Shown: positions 4,835-5,703 of the stretch, piece by piece | Position numbering within the stretch: the stretch's first letter is position 1 | Layout of the letters: each line of letters opens with the position of its first letter | Assembly (NCBI GenBank): GCA_021545665.1 | Contig: JAJRTX010000244.1 | Coordinates: forward strand, 1-5,703 | Direction of reading: 5' to 3' | Source: Zetaproteobacteria bacterium | Lineage (GTDB): Bacteria; Pseudomonadota; Zetaproteobacteria; Mariprofundales; Mariprofundaceae | Length of the DNA: 5,703 nucleotides | Translations under genes and position numbers: made by a program | The notes under the pieces: generated by a model | Databases searched by the model: none | What the model was told of the DNA's origin: nothing | Seen by the model: the letters and a program-made list of their open reading frames with translations, nothing else

Positions 4835-5703
4835 TCATAGTGGCGATCTTGTCTTGTTACCGAGACACATCTGCACCAGCGTATCAATGTCGACCGTTCC
4901 GACACACATAACAGAATCAGCGCCACCCCAGTAAATTTTGACCGTACCGTCCTCTTCAGGAACCGCACCACAGGTAAAGACCACATTGGAAACATAGCCG
5001 GTGATCTCCCAATCGTCTTCAGGTTGTAGTATCCAGTCATCGGACACACCGATAATAATTGAAGGATCATCCAGATTGTGCAGGGCAACGCCAAGCCTAT
5101 AGACCGCGCCTGCCATGGTCTCGAATACGCCATGGTATATATGTAACCAGCCATGATCCGTGGCAAAAGGTGTAGCACCAGGACCCATTTTCATTTCATC
5201 CCAGTGATAGGTGAGTGGCTTCATCACCACCTGCGAATCTCCCCAATGAATCAAGTCGGGAGAATAGGATATCCAGATCGCCCATGGTGATATTTCCGAA
5301 TGAGGGCGGTCGAGACGGACATAACGTCCACCGATTTTTTTCGGAAATATGACCACATTACGCATATCGGCCTGAGAGATCATGCTCACCCGTTCAATCG
5401 ATTTGAAATCATCCGTTCTGGCCAGCGCAATTCTCACGCCATGCCGTGAATAGGCGCTGTAGGTGAGCAGATAGCCTTCCCCTTGCATCGCGCAGATACG
5501 CAGGTCTTCCACGCCGAACTCTTCGTATTCGGCAAATGTCCCTTCACTTGTCGGTGTGATGAAGGGCTCGGCGCTGGCAGTAAAAGAGAAACCGTCATCA
5601 CTCTCTGCTTTGCCAATAATCGATCTGCCGTTTCTCAGGTGCGACCTGAAAAGCATGATGTATCGCCCTTCATGCTTCACGATACCCGCATTATGCACCG
5701 TTT
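4835..5703 (-). CDS. GH130-family beta-mannoside phosphorylase-like protein, N-terminus off the right edge
   Basis: The frame is open to the window edge and reads T-V-H-N-A-G-I. This matches the first GH130 blade motif (V/F-x-N-x-A/G), so a few dozen N-terminal residues are missing and the GTG at 5698 is probably internal. Counting from that codon: GRYIMLFRS (11-19), GVEDLRIC (62-69; D65 the likely acid catalyst), RNVVIFPKKIGGRYVRLDRP (113-132), IWISYSPDLIHWG (141-153), MGPGATPF (171-178), GWLHIYHGV (183-191), YRLGVALHNLDDPSIIIG (200-217), GYVSNVVFTCGA (234-245) and IYWGGADS (255-262). No internal frame defect is seen. The mix of FPxKIxGRY, HGV and the C-terminal blade suits the phosphorylase-type members better than the larger paralogue does. 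Linkage (beta-1,2 or beta-1,4) and acceptor cannot be told. It is the first visible gene of the operon; the promoter lies beyond the edge. Confidence 0.9.
   Translation of the reverse strand, partial: TVHNAGIVKHEGRYIMLFRSHLRNGRSIIGKAESDDGFSFTASAEPFITPTSEGTFAEYEEFGVEDLRICAMQGEGYLLTYSAYSRHGVRIALARTDDFKSIERVSMISQADMRNVVIFPKKIGGRYVRLDRPHSEISPWAIWISYSPDLIHWGDSQVVMKPLTYHWDEMKMGPGATPFATDHGWLHIYHGVFETMAGAVYRLGVALHNLDDPSIIIGVSDDWILQPEDDWEITGYVSNVVFTCGAVPEEDGTVKIYWGGADSVMCVGTVDIDTLVQMCLGNKTRSPL

Noticed and set aside
4795..5178. 127-codon minus-strand open frame overlapping both GH130 genes
   Set aside because: It is out of frame with the GH130 motifs of the upstream gene and has no recognisable content.
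1..5703. CRISPR arrays, tRNA or rRNA genes, toxin-antitoxin or phage-defence genes
   Set aside because: No regularly spaced direct repeats, no cloverleaf or rRNA-like sequence, and no defence-type motifs were seen on either strand.

Overview
The window looks like a bacterial chromosomal segment of moderate GC. It joins mobile-element debris on the left (bases 1-877, + strand) to a compact carbohydrate operon read leftwards (bases 968-5703, - strand). The degraded group II intron and insertion-sequence remnant, the strong Shine-Dalgarno sites and the GT4/GH130 gene set would suit a beta- or gammaproteobacterium (an insertion-sequence-rich Nitrosomonas-like genome would fit). This is a weak guess: no marker gene is present.

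Left part. Bases 2-109 encode the last 35 residues of a transposase resembling the IS110 family, followed by an AT-rich right end carrying a TTGACA hexamer. At about base 225 this gives way abruptly to the middle of a group II intron reverse transcriptase/maturase. The maturase is a clear pseudogene: its N-terminus is missing, an internal deletion removes the catalytic YADD region, and two frame changes are needed to read it. It is followed by the intron's 3' RNA end. Domain VI is well preserved, with a bulged A seven bases before a terminal AT at base 877. Domain V has lost its 5' strand, so the intron cannot splice.

Right part. In transcription order the operon is: (1) a GH130 mannoside phosphorylase/mannosidase-like protein whose N-terminus lies beyond the right edge; (2) a second, larger and divergent GH130 protein of 490 residues, visibly AT-richer than its neighbours; (3) a GT4 glycosyltransferase; (4) an all-helical domain of the (alpha/alpha) toroid type. 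Parts 3 and 4 are one reading frame interrupted by a single in-frame TAA at 2164-2162, followed by a good ribosome-binding site and ATG. The locus is therefore either a recent nonsense mutation in a fused gene of about 754 residues, or a split pair made by reinitiation. A strong Shine-Dalgarno with a 24-codon open frame follows the operon and runs into the intron end. It may be the stump of a further gene.

Working model (inference). The GT4 protein and its helical partner build or extend a mannose-type oligosaccharide or glucan, and the two GH130 enzymes trim it or recover it by phosphorolysis. This would be an intracellular storage or compatible-solute glycan cycle. The substrate cannot be read from the sequence.
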